Origin: Chamaecyparis obtusa
Lineage: Eukaryota; Streptophyta; Pinopsida; Cupressales; Cupressaceae
Reading direction: 5' to 3'
NCBI GenBank assembly: GCA_027943335.1
Contig: BSBK01000522.1
Coordinates: forward strand, 613,501-677,500
DNA length: 64,000 nucleotides
The translations under genes were made by a program, and so were the position numbers. Every line of letters starts with the position of its first letter. Positions within the stretch are counted from its first letter, which is position 1. Shown in pieces: positions 33,660-45,670 of the stretch. The notes beneath the pieces are model-generated. The model worked only from the letters and a program-made list of their open reading frames with translations, did no database searches and had not been told where the DNA came from.

Positions 33660-35755
33660 AAACTTGCTTACCAGAGTTCAACTTACTTAATGGCTTGGAT
33701 AACTTAGAGGGGATGTGACGTATCCATCTATTTACCTTGATTGTTGGCTTTTCTTGATGCATCCTCCCGATGTGGAACTTTGGAAAACATCCCTACAGGA
33801 GTACCCTGATCTGCATTTGTAGTCTTATTCCTTCACTGATATGTAATCTTTTCATGTTTAACTACTGCAACAGTATAAGCTCTCTTTTCCTCATTGGTTA
33901 ACCTTCTCAAGGTGGGCATTTCTTCCTCATCCGAAAACACTTGTTGTACATGATGTTTCTGATTTTTCCTCCTTGAGTATGAATCTAGAATACTGTCTCC
34001 ATCGGAATAATCTTCATCATCCCTACCCCAAAAAGGATCTGCTGACAAAGCATTTATGGTGGGCTGCTTTTCCATCTCATGACTTTCCTCTTCCAGAATA
34101 GATTGTGCAACAACACATTGATTAGATGCATGAGGTAATCTACAAAATTTATACCATGGCCCATCCTCAACTATGTTGACCCTTTTTAAGGGATCATGAG
34201 TGTCATTAACTTTATTTGGTCTTTCTAGTTTTCCATTTTTCCAATTTGTATTATAGGGCATATCCCGTAATCTAGGTATGTCGTTCCTCTAAAATTGTGG
34301 CCTTTCATTTCTACTTTGCTTTACTTTTATATCTTGTAGCATATACATAATCTCTTTTAACTCATCTTTCCTTAGGGCTTTAAGATTATATAACTTTGCA
34401 TCATCCCTCTTGTTTATTATGCCTGTCACCTTTTTGTCATTCTCTATTGTTGTTGCTACTTTGAAAGCCTGTGGTAGAGAATTAGGCCTTTGAGACCTTA
34501 TCTCATAGTGAGTTTAACTATTGAATGTACTTAGATAGAAATCAATCAAGAAGGAGTCCACTAGTCTAATATCGCTCAGGATTCTATTTAACACCTTGTT
34601 GAATCTCTTGTTGAATCCCGAGACTGACTCATTCATATTCTTCTTTATGCATGTTAACTCATGTGAAGCAAAAGATGTATCGTTGTGGTCTCCAAATTTC
34701 TCTAAGAATTGATCAGAAAAATTACACCATCCGGTTATAGATCTGTCAGAAAGAATCCTATACCATTCTGTTGTGTCTTCTATTAAGGATTGCACAAAAA
34801 GTTTCATAAAAACATCTTCATGATTCTCTTCTAGCTCCTCAATTGTGTTCTTCAAATTAATAACATGTTACTCAACAGATTCAGCTTCATTACCAGAAAA
34901 TTTTGGAATAGTTGTTCTTAGATCATTAGAAATAAAATTGGGCTATCCTCTTATTCCATCAAAATCAAGTTGCCTATATCTTTCTATTACCATATGAGCT
35001 CTCATTCTTTGGCCTACATTGTGACAATTCCTATTTTGCGCTTGCATATTTTGGTGATTTGCTCACTGGTAATTTTGAGCATCATTATAATGATTTCCCT
35101 CATTTTGATGCCTTTGGTCATAGTTCCCTCCATTATTTGGTTGTCTTTGTGGATCACCTCTTTAATTGCTATTGTTGTTTCTTGCCCATCTTCCTCTATT
35201 TTCTTGCTCAAATAATGGATTATTATGATTGTTGTTGAAAATTAGATCTGCACCCTTTTTATGTGGAGGATTATACTTTGGCACCCCATCCCTTTTTGGT
35301 GTAATCTTTTCCTTTGATTCTTCTCTATTAGTCTTATTATTAGGTGATAAATTTAGTTCATCTTTATTTATCCCTAATATATCCAACTTTTCATTAGGGA
35401 ACCTTTTCAAAGCTTTAGCTACCTTGGGATTCTTATCTCCATATTCATAGAACTTACTCAACATTTTAAATAGTACTTCATCTTCTTCATCATACTCCTC
35501 TACTTCCTCTTCTACATCTATTGCTGGATTCTGATCTTCAACATCTTGAAAACCAAAGGGGTTTCTATTATCCTCAAAACTATTTGTACTTGCAAAATAG
35601 TTTTCTTCATTGCAACTAGTGTTCTCTCTATCTGGAAACCTCTTATATCTGGTGAAATTTATATTAGATATATTTTTAACCTTACTAAGATTTCTCTGAG
35701 GACTTAATTCCATGTAGATGTTTCCCTTTTTATACAAGGATCTTCTTCCATTCAT
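33660..35755 (-). pseudogene. gag of Tat-like element
   Basis: Long N-terminal acidic region (35162-35755; EEEVEEYDEEDEVLFKMLSK) and an Asn/Gln-rich linker. The capsid-like core is at 34514-34855 (FMKLFVQSLIEDTTEWYRIL, then WCNFSDQFLEKFGDHND), the DxxxWY-x-L pattern of retrotransposon gag. The zinc knuckle at about 34130-34170 reads WYKFCRLPHASNQC, where related elements have WC; a Cys-to-Tyr change has removed one ligand. A Glu/Asp-rich tail ends at 33833. Several stops separate these blocks. Confidence 0.82.
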
Positions 35756-36210
35756 AGAAACTTAACTCAACAAATTAAAATGTCAAAACACAACTGATTC
35801 AAATTTGTAGAGTCACCACCTTTTTGATAAAAGGAAAAATAAGAAATATTTCTTTGGATTCTATCCCAGCAGAGTATATGCCAAAAATTTCAATTTTAAA
35901 ATCTTTTATATATACATGAATCATAAAAAAAATTAGAACTTTAATAGAAATTAGAAATTTTATTGTATGAAATTTAAAAAACTTTCAATTATATTATTAA
36001 CATCAACTTTTATGCAGAATTAGAAACTTTCAAAATTTAAATAACATCAACTATTTAAATGCTTAAATAAAAAAGAAAAGAATTAAATGTTGAACTAAGA
36101 TATCAATTCTAAACAAAATCTGAATTATTAAAACTCACCACAATATTTTAAATAAATAAATCTCTATGTTGGTCTAAAACATAAAACTTATAAATTTTAT
36201 GTGCAACTCT
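35756..36210 (-). other. Leader between primer site and gag
   Basis: AT-rich untranslated leader on the minus strand, no recognisable coding. Confidence 0.55.
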
Positions 36211-36228
36211 TCCCCAGTAGAGTCGCTA
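36211..36228 (-). other. Primer-binding site, tRNA-Arg type
   Basis: On the minus strand, three bases after the 5' LTR, TAGCGACTCTACTGGGGA closely matches the TGGCGACTC-GCTGGGGA type complement to tRNA-Arg used by Tat/Ogre elements. The first G is now A. Confidence 0.65.
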
Positions 36229-36231
36229 ATC

Positions 36232-38852
36232 TGTTGGTTCCCAAAACCGCAGATTGGAATCCTACAAGTCTTGTGAAATCGATGTTGGGATATCCAACCG
36301 GTTATGGCCAACTTGACGGAATTGAATGGTGTAATCTGAGTTCCTTGCAGTTCTGGATCTGCAAGGCCAAGGCGGGTGCACCTGATTCTAAATAAAACAC
36401 TCAAGCCCATGATGCTTATAGCATAATGGTTAAAATATTAATGCAATGAAAGAATCCTAAATGGCAAGATGACATGAGACTTTTGATTTTGCACAATGAT
36501 ACTGAAATCGCTAAAATGACGCCAATTTGTACGACTTCAAAGATAACTATATAAAACAATGCTTCAAACTTGTGAATTTTGTATTGCAAACAAGGATAAA
36601 TGATTATATGAATAATTTAGAGTAAAAAAGTAATTGTAACTTCAAAGATAAATGAATACAATATTTTTGCAAAGGCAGGATATGAAATAATTGCCAGCAT
36701 ATAAATTATAAATTAAGAGTAATATAAAGACTAGTGCCTAATTAAAAGGGCAAGCAGAGTCAATATTATAAGCTTATTACATACAAATCTATAAAATTTA
36801 TGCAGTTAAAACTATAAAAAGATTAATAATCCAGGCATGATGGATCAATTATACAAATGCAATTTTAAACTAATCTAGGATGCACTTTAACTCTTGTGAT
36901 GTGGAGACAAACTAGACATAAATATGGAAACAATTAAATATTTCATAATATCTATGTTTATCAAGTTTAAAATGCAATAATGACCCAGTCCACTTATCTG
37001 AATATTAAAATATTTATAGAAATTAAAAATATGTATAAAGGACACAACTTAATAATAATTGAAAACTCTAATGCACATAAATAAAATAGATACGCTTATA
37101 GATTATGCTGGAAATAAAATTGCACTAGAGACACTCCTTACAGATGATCTATCCAATGCAGTTTGACTCTAGAATCGCATATAAATATGTTTACTCAATA
37201 ATCCAAAATTCACGGGCTTAGTTCAAAAATTCATTCCTTTGCCAATGAAAAAATATAATATATCAAAGTATAATATTTTTGCCAGTTTAAAATGGGTTGT
37301 GTTCGTCATGTCATTTTTCAAGATTTTGGACTTTATATTTATATGAATTCAAAAGGATATTGGTTGCTTTCCCAAGCACCGCACCTTTTCATAACAAATA
37401 ACTAATATTTGTTAATTCAAACTTGTCTCAATATGTGATAACAAAATTTATAATTATAGCACCATTGTCTTATACAAAACACGGGCATGTCTATCAATAA
37501 GACAATTGGCATATAAAATATTCAAACTATTTATAAACTCCCACAATTTGAACATGTTTTCACAGCCCCGTGCTTGTTATACTTCTTCTGCTCGGGCTTA
37601 GGATTGTTTCCTGTGTCTTCTTTTATTGTCGCATCTTCATTTCCATGTTGGTCACCATCTTCTGTATGTATCTTCAGACCTGCAAAAAGAAATACAAAGA
37701 ATTATAAATTTACTTCAAATAAAACTTTAATTGATACATGGTTTACGTTTTGATCTTTTCCATTGGAATTAAATAAGGAGCATCCTCCCTGAATTTCTAG
37801 CAAGAATGGAAAGACCTCATACATATACGATAATCATAAAGAAATTTTTGTTCAGAATTATCGTATTCTCAATTGCCTTGTTTAACTCATTTTGTTGTGC
37901 ATGATTAATATAATAAAAAAACAAATTATTATTTTTTGCGATAGGAGGCTTCTGATAATTGTGTACCACCACTTACATATTCCATTCGTATCATATCAAT
38001 GAGTGCCCCTAGAAATATGAACCTTTCAATCCTGCCTGTTACATTCTGAACGACTGCATCTGTTCTATTTTATTTTTCACATGGAAAATCATCCACTGGA
38101 ATCTATATGTGAACTCTAAATCTCCAGTCAAGGGTGATATCTAACAAAATTAAAAAAGGAAGTGAATGGCTACCACAAACATCTTCTACACCGACCCATG
38201 CCAAAGAACTACAACCTGTGAGTTGATCACTTTACAAACAGGTTGTTCCAGATCTATAGTCATTATAACTGCAAGTAATAATTTAATATAAGAAAACTTT
38301 GCAAAGAAAACAAAGTATTCTCTTATGCTTCATTCCATATTATATTTATTTGAAAGCTGCTAAAAACTATATGGTGAATCTAGAATATGGTTTTAACGAA
38401 AATCTGATACATAGATACTCTTTTTTTAACCATACTTGTAAAACACATGGTTCAAGTATGCCCTCCATGTGAATATAAAGCTCTAAATCCATCTTGTTGC
38501 AAGCTTCCATATGATTGTGCCACATTGGATAATTTTAGTTCATATAACTAGAGATATTTACACATCCTCTTATGTAGACTCAATAATACCCAATATAATA
38601 TGTTGCCATTAGTATAAAATGTTGTATAACAACAAAATAAAATAAAATTTTGGAAAGAAGATGCACTAATCAATCATTATAGCATAAAATAAATAAACCA
38701 TAAAATATGAATATCATTTCTAGTATGAAAAACTATTAGATGCAAAAATCTAGTTCTTAAGGAAAAATGATTGATAATTACAAAATAAAACCAAAAGTAG
38801 AAAAAGGATTAATTAAATGGATGCCCTGATTTTATAAATTAGGGCTCCATCA
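36232..38852 (-). repeat. 5' LTR of Tat-like element (right)
   Basis: 2,621 bp, partner of 26664-29252. TG at 36232 and CA at 38851-38852, followed by CTGTC. It contains small indels relative to the other copy, for example an added segment near 38250-38290. Confidence 0.9.
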
Positions 38853-39150
38853 CTGTCCACAAAAAATTACTTTGACAATTCCATGTCTTCATAACCCTTT
38901 CAACCATAACCAAACAATTAATTCACCCATTGATCAACCTCACTATAAAAAACCATCATTGCATGCTTTTTATTATAAACAAAAAAAGAAAAGAAAACAA
39001 AAGGCTCATTTCTAATTTTGGGTCAGGGATGAAAACGCATGATTGACATACCTTGATCAAGGTAAGTCACAGTCTTTTTTATTTACAATATATTTGTGTA
39101 ACTGCATTCAATTTTCATTGTATGAAATCATCAGTTGACAATTGTTGCAG
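38853..39150 (+). other. Spacer between Tat-like LTR and CACTA remains
   Basis: AT-rich; contains CACTATAAAAAACC near 38941, a possible TATA box, and an A-rich run. No coding recognised. Confidence 0.35.
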
Positions 39151-39460
39151 TATGTGCTTCCCCTATCACTCCCAGAGAACTTTGACAATAATATCAAACA
39201 AGTGATATATGATCTTGGAAAATACATGAGGTAAGCAGTGATATTTGTTCAATATATCAAACAATAATATCAAACAAGTAATATATTGTAAAGTATCGTA
39301 TTTATATATTTTTGTGTCTTGAATCCCTTGTAGGTGGTTGTCATCTAAAGAAATCCATAAAGAAGATATAAAATATTGGAGGCGCGTGAGGGAAATCACG
39401 TATTTGTATGTGCGATCAAATCAATACGTGGAGGTGAAGAGCTACTTATCAATTACAATT
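39151..39460 (+). pseudogene. CACTA transposase DUF4218 fragment
   Basis: Two exon-like pieces. Piece 1 (39151-39230, after TTGCAG) reads YVLPLSLPENFDNNIKQVIY then DLGKYMR. A GTAAGC donor and a TAG acceptor bound a 103-bp intron. Piece 2 (39334-39460) reads WLSSKEIHKEDIKYWRRVRE then ITYLYVRSNQ. This matches the start of DUF4218 in plant En/Spm transposases (LLP-L-x(7)-N-x(10)-LG-F-x-LCSK-I-x(4)-L). The core PPAFFD and LGGPV motifs are missing, so only the beginning of the domain survives. It lies just upstream of a Transposase_24-like gene, the usual CACTA layout. Confidence 0.55.
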
Positions 39461-39506
39461 TGAATCGCATAGATACAATTTTTTTTTTGAAATACAGGGC
39501 TATATT

Positions 39507-42321
39507 ATGGATCAACAGTCACATGATATGCACAGGGATGATGGTTCTCATGGGACTTCTTCTTCCCGACAGGTAAAACTCATTGTCATTGTACAAATGC
39601 ACGTACAAGAAAAATGTTAATGCGTGTTTTTTGTTATGTTTTATTCTTCACTACTATTTTGGATTACTTTTAAATAAAGTGCTAATAATATTGTTCTCAC
39701 AAACGAGTGTTGGTTAGAAAAAGGGAAAGGAACAAGTAGTCCATGAGGAGCTGCAGGATGAGCAGGATCTATTCATTATTGATTTTTCATCAGACGTTGA
39801 TCCTGTGGTTGCACTACAAAAGGTCCTTTGTGCAATATCAAGATAGTTAACTCCATTGGCAGATATTCAACCTCAAACTCCTCAAATAAAGATGAGAGAG
39901 GGTGTTTTGATTCACTGTGTTCAGACTTATACAGTAAGTATTAATGTAGTTTTTAATTATAACAAAAGTTCAATAATGGTTTTTATAGTATACTCTTTTA
40001 TTTATGTCATTAACTAAAATACATGTGTTATTTTTACAGAGGATGCAAAAAACATTACAGGGCCATGCCCTAGACACAGATACTTAAGGTGGTTCAAGTA
40101 CATCGCATGTTCTATCCTCCACTTGTGTTTTTCTCGAACAATATTTTTTTTAATAGCTCTAACAATCTTGTCCATGGTTGTCCATATTTTTTTATGCTCT
40201 AACAATCTTATTTTTCAGCACCTACTATAGATCCTATGTTGAGTACACCACCTACTACGAGGATTAGAACCACAGAGGTAATGTCACTTGTAATGTCAGC
40301 AACACGTAGCATGACCACAGATGCGATGGCAACACCTATTGGTAAGTAGATTCCTCTTTTTCTCTCTCATTTATCATGTGTTTATTTCACTTGAATTATT
40401 ATTTCATAGGGGGCATTTTGTAATATTGGATTCATTTTATGTAGGAGGCGATGAGGAAATTCCTAGATGTACTCATGTTAGATGTACGGGAATAATAGAG
40501 AATTGTGATCAATTTCTCGTGAACAATGAAGATGGACTTCCCTTGAGAGTATCATAGCTTCCAGGTACTTTAAAGATTGATCCTTTCTTTTACTATACAA
40601 TCTTATACTCATAATGTAATGCACTAACCCCCTGTGCAATCTGTTGCAATAACTAATAATCTTGTTATTATTTTGCAGGGAATAATCTATTTTATGAAAA
40701 ACTTAATGATGGATGTTTGCGCATTTTTGGGCCGACCATATGCACATGGTATCATATTTTGATTTCATTGCTAGATTAGATTTCATTTCATCCCTTTCTT
40801 CAAGTATATTAAATGGTAGCTTCACTTTATTTATGAATCTAACAATTTTTTTTCTTCAAAGGTGGAAATTACAAGATAAAGAGTTAAAGGATAAACTCAT
40901 TGACTCTATGACAAAATTTTTTGGACCCAATGTCTTTCGAAGACTTAGACTCCTTGAGAAAGAGGACCAAGCTTTGAAGTATATTAGGGACAACTACAGG
41001 TCCCAAATAGAATGCAACCATTATTACGAGTGGCCCCCCTATGTTCCCATTAATGAGTGGGAGAATCTTAAAAAGGATGCACTTGAGAGAAGCGCAAGAC
41101 ATGGTGGACAAATACTATCACCCAAGGAAAGAAGGTACATGATAATCTTAATAATGAAATTATGTACTATTTACTCTTTGTACTTATGTGATCTAACATA
41201 TTTCAAACATCAAATAGTTTTCCTGACACATCAAAGGCAACACAAGTAGGAAAACAAAAGCACAAGAAACACAAGCTCAGCTCCGATGGCTATTCAAAAC
41301 TTGTTGCATGAGTTATAAGTATTAGTAAATGAAAAACTGTATGCAAATATTTATAAATTACAATCAATTTAGTTTTGATAAAATTCACTACAATAAAAAT
41401 TCATGATACCAAGAAAAAATGTAGGCATTGGAGTTCAAAAAAAAGATTATAGAACAGGACAAGAAAATAGTCTACAAATAAGGCTATACAATCATGGCTG
41501 AACAATTTTGATCAATGAGTGCACAAGGTTCTTCTGGTGAATCTATTGATCAGGTCAATAAGCCAATTGATTTTTATTTCAAGTTGAATACTTTACCAAT
41601 TACTATATTTGATGTTAAGTTCCAACATAAAGTGAATATATTTGTTTTAAGTAAGGAAACAATGATTATATATTTGTTTAAAACTTTAAAGTGAATATAT
41701 TTATATGTATTAAACTAAATGATTAACATTTCTCAGTATTTTTCGTGTATTTATATGTATATATTGTGAATAAATGCACTAATTATTTACATTGGAGTAC
41801 AGCCTGTCGATCCTGATACACCATTCGAGCACGACGGAGGTGTCGATTCGAATGTGCATTGTAGTACTCAAGGTATACATTTTCTATTCGAATTTTGATT
41901 ATTGAATTATTAATACAAGTAAACATTTTAAATTGAATTTGGCGTAGTAATAAAAATTTAATTATAATGTGTTGGATTAATAAAACATTTTGCATTGCAA
42001 TTGCAGGGGATGTAGAGGTTGTTCTTGATGACCATGTTGAGGTTCAAGCCACCGAGCAAGATGATGTGGTTGGACAAGGTAAAGAGCATCATGTTTATGC
42101 TTTTTAAAGTACTAAAATGCTTGTAACAATAATGATAATATGTTTTTAAATTAACCCTAATTATGATAATATGTTTTTTATTTAACCCTTTTATTTGTTA
42201 TTGTAGAGGACCCGCATTTGCAAAGGATAGTGAGATCACCTGCATGGGCGAGAAGAAAGGATAATGACTCCATGGATATGCCTCTGCAAGTATTTAGGGA
42301 AGAAAAAAAAAATTCAAAATA
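39507..42321 (+). pseudogene. Multi-exon Transposase_24-like (Ptta/En/Spm) gene
   Basis: About eleven exon-like blocks with GT/AG borders: 39507-39572 (MDQQSHDMHRDDGSHGTSSS), 39718-39933 (EELQDEQDLFIIDFSSDVDP), 40220-40341, 40446-40560, 40679-40738, 40862-41134, 41218-41313, about 41425-41550, 41803-41871, 42007-42079 and 42208-42321 (ends DMPLQVFREEKKNSK, stop). The 40862-41134 block (LKDKLIDSMTKFFGPNVFRR, then KYIRDNYRSQI and YVPINEWENLKKDALERSAR) has the layout of Transposase_24: a helical block, an R-x-x-x-x-x-PP-x-V-x-x-x-x-W motif, then a K-rich segment (KATQVGKQKHKKHKL). In-frame stops at about 39857 and 40556 suggest decay. Family assignment is by pattern memory only. Confidence 0.5.
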
Positions 42322-42679
42322 AATGATTCTCATTTATGCAACTTATTTGATAATGACTGATATTTTATATGTCTCAATATTTTAATCTTATGTGTTAATG
42401 AATGTTATTATGTGTTAAAGAAATACTAATGAGTCTTATGAATGCTAATGAATGTGTGTTAATGAATGCTAATTAATCTTATGTGTTAATGAATGTTGTT
42501 TGGAAATGATTTGATATTAGAGTTTTTTGAGTTATTAATCATTTCCATGCAAATTTTTATGGTTTTTGTGAAGCTTTGATCAAGGAAAGTCATTAGTTTG
42601 TTGACTGTTCCAAGTAGATTAGTGTATGCAATCAGAAATGGAATACTAAATGGAATACTTTGTGCCTGACATACTTAAA
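42322..42679. other. Non-coding, short repeats
   Basis: Contains several copies of AATGAATGCTAAT and TTATGTGTTAATGAATG at 42390-42500, a small degenerate tandem array downstream of the transposase-like gene. Confidence 0.5.
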
Positions 42680-43690
42680 CGGAATACACCAAGAAGTACC
42701 AAATGATGAATGCTCAATTGTTGTAATCGCAAAGCATCATAATTGTCCATTTGTAGAACTTGATTTTCTAGTCTTAATGATTTTTCTATAGTCCTAATGA
42801 TTTTTCTCATTTCTTGTCATTTGTCCCTTTCTATTTCCTATGTTTGTGCCTTGAATTTGACTTTTTCCATTTCTGAGTTTGTGCCAATTATGGAGTCCAC
42901 CATCTTTTGATGGTATATTCCATTCACTCTATGTGGAATACTATTTTGTTCAATGTTTTATTTCAGCTTGATATTTCATTCATTTTTCATATACACAGAG
43001 AAATGGATAGTTCTGAGATAGGTTTCTATGGCTATGATAAATTTCCCTCTATGTTGACAAAATTAGAGTTGACAAAATGGTTGTTTAGCAACTGTATCTT
43101 CCATTAGAGCCACTTCATATGCACAGTTGATGAACATGCAGATTTGCCTAAGCAATTTTGGGAGCTAACCCAACAACACGTACTATTGTGAAAATCATCA
43201 CAAGTCCATTTGTTGTTGGGTCTAGTTCCCAGATTTTTTTTGTCAAATCTGCATATTTTTCACCTGCTCATATACCAAATGATAATGCTCAATTGTTGTA
43301 ATGGCAAAGCATAAGAACCGTCCATTTCTAGAACTTGATTTTCTATAGTCTTAATGATTATTCTATAGTCCTAATGATTTTTCTATAGTCCTAATGTTTG
43401 TTGCTCTTGATAAATTAGGACTTGAATTTGAATTTTTGTTCACTATTTTATTTCAGCTTGATATTTCATTCATTTTTCATATACACAGAGACTACACATG
43501 CTAATAAAAAAATGAGCTATTTGATTTAGGTTTACTGTTCATGATTGTAAATGGTCAATATTTCTGATGGTACTCCTTGGTGTATTCCATTTAAAAATAA
43601 TCATGTTTCTTTGACTATGATAAATGTCCCTTTGTGTTGAGAAAATTAGATTTGAGAAAATGGTTGTTCAGTGTATGTATCTACAGGTTG
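42680..43690. repeat. Tandem segmental duplication, about 570-bp offset
   Basis: Blocks near 42700-43110 recur at 43265-43690: TGCTCAATTGTTGTAAT, AGAACTTGATTTTCTA, a TTTTTCTATAGTCCTAATGA run, CAGCTTGATATTTCATTCAT and GACAAAATGGTTGTTTAGCA (second copy GAGAAAATGGTTGTTCAG). The copies are diverged and separated by unique bases. No coding function is recognised. Confidence 0.6.
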
Positions 43691-43849
43691 CAAACAAATC
43701 ATCCTTCTTCCACCAACATTCTAGTCAATGTACAAGTAACGAGTCATTCCATTCAAGAAGACCATGTCTGACAATATCAACCCAGAACAAAATAAGAAGT
43801 ATGTAGAATTCAATGTATGCAGAATTAGTTTTGCAAAATTTTCCATGTT
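43691..43849. other. Spacer before the hairpin cluster
   Basis: No feature seen; short unrecognised frames on both strands. Confidence 0.4.
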
Positions 43850-43938
43850 GATGATGATTATGAAGAAGATTTGAAAATGTTGCACCAATCTGAATTGGAT
43901 CAATCATCATTTTCAAATCTTCTTCATCAATCACCATC
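43850..43938. repeat. Foldback hairpin 1, arms about 30 bp
   Basis: GATGATTATGAAGAAGATTT...GAAAATG at 43850-43879 is the reverse complement, with a few mismatches, of CATTTTCAAATCTTCTTCAT... at 43908-43938. The loop is about 28 bp. Confidence 0.7.
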
Positions 43939-44100
43939 AGCCATTTGGTGATTCACTTGGTTCAGACTTATACAGTAAGTATTAATGTATTTTTTAATTA
44001 TAAAAAAAGTTCAATAATGATTTTAGATGTTAACTATGATAATCTCTTGGTTTCAGGCAATGCACAAGGAGGCGCCTAGTTCAATATGCAATCTCAATTC

Positions 44101-44392
44101 ATATGCATAGGGTATTAGGTGGAGCTGAAAAAAGCAATAGGTTTTCATTTTTGATAGAGATCTTTAATTAGGTATTTTAAGTTATAGACCATCATGAACA
44201 TTGTAATTTTGACTCTTATAGGCGAGGGTAATGTCCTCAACATGCAAGAAAATCAAGACTTTTGATTTGCTGGCTTGTTGAGGACATTCTCTCGCCCATA
44301 GCTGCCAGAGTTGTAACATTCACGATGGTCTATAAATTAAAAAATTGTAAACATGGTGCATTTTTTCAGCTCCACCTATTATCCATGCATAT
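44101..44392. repeat. Foldback hairpin 2, arms about 145 bp
   Basis: The left arm contains GGTGGAGCTGAAAAAA and GCGAGGGTAATGTCCTCAAC. The right arm returns GTTGAGGACATTCTCTCGC and TTTTTTCAGCTCCACC. The two meet at about 44246 with almost no loop. No transposase is inside, so it is a MITE or foldback-type element. The upstream bases 43948-44030 resemble 39910-39990, an intron edge of the CACTA gene, so the segment may have come from there. Confidence 0.75.
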
Positions 44393-44532
44393 TCTATGTA
44401 TTTGCACATGCATTCTCAATTCAGAGTGGGAAAATATTATTTTGGATGCGAGGGAGAGAAGCCAAATACATAAAGAACATGCACATAAACATCACAACTG
44501 AGAAACATAAATGTAGATATCACAACATATGA

Positions 44533-44909
44533 GAAACATAAATGTAGATATCATGGTCACAAATGTTTGGAGACTCAACATAATTGAATGGTATACCCGG
44601 ATGATGCAACACAACCACTACTCCTCTAGTTCCAAGTTGACACTGTAGGATCCAAAAACTATAAATAAGGAATGAATTTAGAGAGTGGAGGAGGGCCATA
44701 ACAACTAAAATAATACAAGGTCCCTATATTATTTCATTTGTTATGCTCATCCTCTACTCTCTAAATTTGTTCCTTATCTATGGTTTTTAGATCATGCGGT
44801 GTTAACTTGGAACTGGAGGAGTAGTGGTTGTGTTGCATCATCTAGGTATACCACTCAATTATGTTGTGTCTCCAAATAATTGTGACCATGATGCCTACAT
44901 TTATGTTTC
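44533..44909. repeat. Foldback hairpin 3, near-perfect 377-bp palindrome
   Basis: GAAACATAAATGTAGATATC at the left end returns as the reverse complement (with CCTACATTTATGTTTC) at the right end. Inside, ATGCAACACAACCACTACTC pairs with GAGTAGTGGTTGTGTTGCAT. The centre is about 44721. Arms are close to 185 bp with few mismatches. A transcript would form a long, nearly perfect double-stranded RNA. Confidence 0.85.
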
Positions 44910-44932
44910 TTATTTGTTGTGTCCAAGGACCC

Positions 44933-44999
44933 CTTATGACCCTTTACGATCCCTAATAATACATCTTAGAGGTCTTAAAGTGTTGTAAAGGGTCATAAG
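44933..44999. repeat. Foldback hairpin 4, arms 16 bp
   Basis: CTTATGACCCTTTAC at 44933-44947 is the exact reverse complement of GTAAAGGGTCATAAG at 44985-44999; the loop is about 37 bp. Confidence 0.75.
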
Positions 45000-45514
45000 A
45001 AGCTCCTAGGATGAGCCAGATGAGCTTCGACCTTCACGTGGTTGGCCCTATTAAGTAGAGAATGTTAAACTATTCTTGAAACATAGAGAAGCTCAATATT
45101 TTAAGGTCTCACTCCATGCACAACAATTTTTTTTTTCTTTTAAATACAACATACCATCACAATTACAACGGTCATCATTGGACAACCAACAACAAAGCAC
45201 TACACATGATGGCTATCTTTTGAAAATATCCGACAGTTAGACATCACATGTATAGCATATTCATCGTTTATGCAACATCTCTATCGTAATTGTGACATAA
45301 ATAAATAGTCCCAATGACATGTTGACTATCTCTAACCATGTTGGCCGGCCCTCTTCCTATGCATATTTTGATGGTCAAATCCATTGTAATTATGACACAC
45401 ATCTTAGCCATTGGTGATCCTGACACCAAAACTGAAACAACAATTAGTGTCTCTTTATCGACGGGGTTGTGTCAGAATTGAGATGCATAGCCATCAAAAA
45501 AAGGACTCAAATGT
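45000..45514. other. Non-coding, weak dyad
   Basis: No coding recognised. A loose inverted similarity links ATGCATATTTTGATGGTCAA near 45360 with the ATGCATAGCCATCAAAA near 45490, which may be another decayed foldback. Confidence 0.4.
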
Positions 45515-45670
45515 TCTAGTGCTATACAATAAATTGGTTGGTAGTCTTGTGTACTTGACTCTCATTTGATAAAATATTTCTTTTATAGTAAGTGTAGTTT
45601 CAAGATTTTTGAGTTCTAAAATTCCACATTGGATAGCAGCAAAAATAATATTGAGATATGTACAAGGGAT
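45515..45670 (+). pseudogene. Ty1/copia pol fragment (left half, split by insertion)
   Basis: Plus-strand frame reads YNKLVGSLVYLTL, two stops, NISFIVSVVSRFLSS and HWIAAKIILRYVQG. This matches the copia RT/RNase H linker (Y-R-x-LVGSL-Y-L-T-TRP-D-I-F-V, then HW-AAKRILRY-KGT). It breaks off at GGGAT at 45670, where the 16.4-kb element is inserted, and continues at 62107. Confidence 0.8.

Larger units (their letters stand above)
26664..38852 (-). mobile_element. Tat-like Ty3/gypsy retrotransposon, 12.2 kb
   Basis: LTRs at 26664-29252 and 36232-38852 (TGTTGGTTCCC to CCATCA). Flanks CTATC (26659-26663) and CTGTC (38853-38857) are a 4-of-5 target duplication. The 5' LTR is the right-hand one. Order on the minus strand: tRNA-Arg-type primer site, gag, protease, archaeal-type RNase H, reverse transcriptase, native RNase H, integrase. 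Large LTRs, an extra RNase H and the Arg primer point to the Tat/Ogre side of Ty3/gypsy. All genes carry stops or frameshifts and the RT active site is mutated, so the copy is inactive. Confidence 0.92.

Noticed and set aside
39376..39576. SET-domain-like stretch (GEELLINYN)
   Set aside because: Only a short motif in the wrong frame; the alternative frame matches DUF4218 over two exons with splice signals.
41386..41401. CACTACAATAAAAATT as a CACTA terminal repeat
   Set aside because: It lies within an intron of the transposase-like gene, with no partner terminus or 3-bp duplication.
43721..43937. Two minus-strand frames of 60-70 codons
   Set aside because: They overlap hairpin 1 and each other in different frames; openness comes from the inverted repeat.
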